From Jiella pelagia (GTDB lineage: Bacteria; Pseudomonadota; Alphaproteobacteria; Rhizobiales; Rhizobiaceae): a stretch of DNA of 64,000 nucleotides. Positions 63,448 to 64,000 of this stretch are shown piece by piece. The stretch's first letter is position 1, and the number at the start of each line of letters is the position of its first letter. The stretch lies in contig NZ_CP114029.1 of assembly GCF_026898155.1 (NCBI RefSeq), forward strand, positions 1,495,501 through 1,559,500. Reading direction: 5' to 3'. The translations under genes and the position numbers were made by a program. A model generated the notes under the pieces. It was not told the DNA's origin. It did not search any database and saw only the letters and a program-made list of their open reading frames with translations.

Positions 63448-64000
63448 TCAGGTCAACGCCGCGACGCGGCGCTTCAGTTCGGGCAGGAGTTCGGCCGCGA
63501 ACCAGGGATGGCGTCTCAGCCAGGCATTGTTGCGCCAGGAGGGATGCGGCAGCGGCAGGACCGGCGCAAACCGCCCGCCGCCGCTGAGAACGGCCCGCCA
63601 ATCCTGGACCGTCTCGGTGAGCGAACGTTTCTGGCCGGCCGCGACATGGAAGCGCTGAGCGTAAAGGCCGACGGCCAGCACCAGTTCGACCTGCGGCATC
63701 GCCGCCATCACCCTCGAATGCCACGTCGCGCGGCATTCCCGTCGTGGCGGCAGGTCGCCGCCCTTTGCGTCATAGCCCGGAAAGCAGAAGCCCATCGGCA
63801 CGATGGCGATCCGGGAGGGATCATAGAAAACCTCCGGGCCGATCCCCATCCAGTCCCGGAGGCGCACACCGGAGGGGTCGTTGAAGGGCTTCGTCGACTT
63901 GTCGGCGAGATTGCCCGGTGCCTGACCCGCAACGACGATCCGCGCCGTGGCGGACAGCGCCAGCACCGGATTGGGCTCGATCGGCAGCGGCCGGCCGATC
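63448..64000 (-). CDS. Uracil-DNA glycosylase family protein (5' end beyond window)
   Basis: The frame is open through the right edge, so the start lies outside. Visible: PLPIEPNPVLALSATARIVV, AGQAPGNLADKSTKPFNDPS, VRLRDWMGIGPEVFYDPSRI, MGFCFPGYDAKGGDLPPRRE and a C-terminal LPLPHPSWRNNAWLRRHPWF. GQAPG and LPHPS match the two active-site motifs of uracil-DNA glycosylase-like proteins. The CRAT segment may hold a metal/cluster residue but a full Fe-S set is not seen. DNA repair is likely. Confidence 0.88.
   Translation of the reverse strand, partial: IGRPLPIEPNPVLALSATARIVVAGQAPGNLADKSTKPFNDPSGVRLRDWMGIGPEVFYDPSRIAIVPMGFCFPGYDAKGGDLPPRRECRATWHSRVMAAMPQVELVLAVGLYAQRFHVAAGQKRSLTETVQDWRAVLSGGGRFAPVLPLPHPSWRNNAWLRRHPWFAAELLPELKRRVAALT

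Overview
The window reads as chromosomal DNA from a high-GC alphaproteobacterium of the order Hyphomicrobiales (Rhizobiales). The evidence is the DUF177-plsX-fabH-ihfA-MerR block beside a ubiquinol-cytochrome c chaperone gene and an OmlA/BamE lipoprotein, a serC leader RNA motif, a CtrA-type TTAA-N7-TTAAC box, several HWE-family histidine kinases, and the local gene content. An Aurantimonadaceae-like host is a guess from general resemblance only.

Layout. 1-3.4 kb: end of a TonB-type protein, then a membrane MHYT-GGDEF-EAL c-di-GMP enzyme with a 36-bp tandem repeat upstream. 3.4-8.4 kb: core fatty-acid/phospholipid genes with IHF-alpha and a MerR regulator, a cytochrome bc1 assembly chaperone, and BamE. 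8.5-12.7 kb: a TAXI-TRAP importer with anmK. 12.98-19.7 kb: tRNA-Arg(ACG), then a module of a fused DabB-DabA inorganic-carbon pump, an orphan CysD, a truncated DUF6671-like gene and a divergent NhaR-like LysR regulator. 19.7-27.8 kb: a copper amine oxidase followed by a spermidine/putrescine-type ABC importer and a divergent AraC regulator. 27.8-36 kb: a signalling cluster of two multi-PAS HWE kinases (one fused to CheB and CheR), two single-domain receivers and a Crp/Fnr regulator. 36-49 kb: housekeeping genes (SMP-30 lactonase, ferredoxin-NADP reductase, metH, TPR lipoprotein, GNAT, serA, serC, RlpA). 49.7-54.7 kb: a secreted alpha/beta hydrolase, a small secreted protein, a flavin monooxygenase and a DUF1328 protein. 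54.8-56.65 kb: two insertion sequences back to back (IS5/IS427-like and IS630). 56.65-64 kb: M15 peptidase, YARHG protein, acyl-CoA synthetase, outer-membrane beta-barrel, GGDEF cyclase, Lrp-type ligand-binding protein and a partial uracil-DNA glycosylase.

The most striking pattern is not a gene. Eleven otherwise healthy genes (merR, TAXI receptor, LysR, polyamine-type binding protein, amine oxidase, two HWE kinases, crp, metH, serA, flavin monooxygenase) each carry a one-base insertion. In every case it sits in the centre of a Glu-Leu GAG|CTC hexamer, giving GAGCCTC, GAGGCTC or GAGACTC. Only two intact GAGCTC sites were seen in the 64 kb. The simplest reading is a systematic sequencing or assembly error at a palindromic, probably methylated, GAGCTC motif. 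The genes are therefore annotated as intact CDSs with a frame correction, not as pseudogenes. Two further indels (anmK and the tRNA-Arg T-loop) fit the same sequence-quality picture.

Real decay is also present: a methyltransferase remnant, C-terminal scraps of a short-chain dehydrogenase and a zinc alcohol dehydrogenase, and the DUF6671-like fragment. The best candidate for an unusual biological system is the DabB-DabA fusion translationally coupled to an orphan CysD under a divergent NhaR-like regulator.
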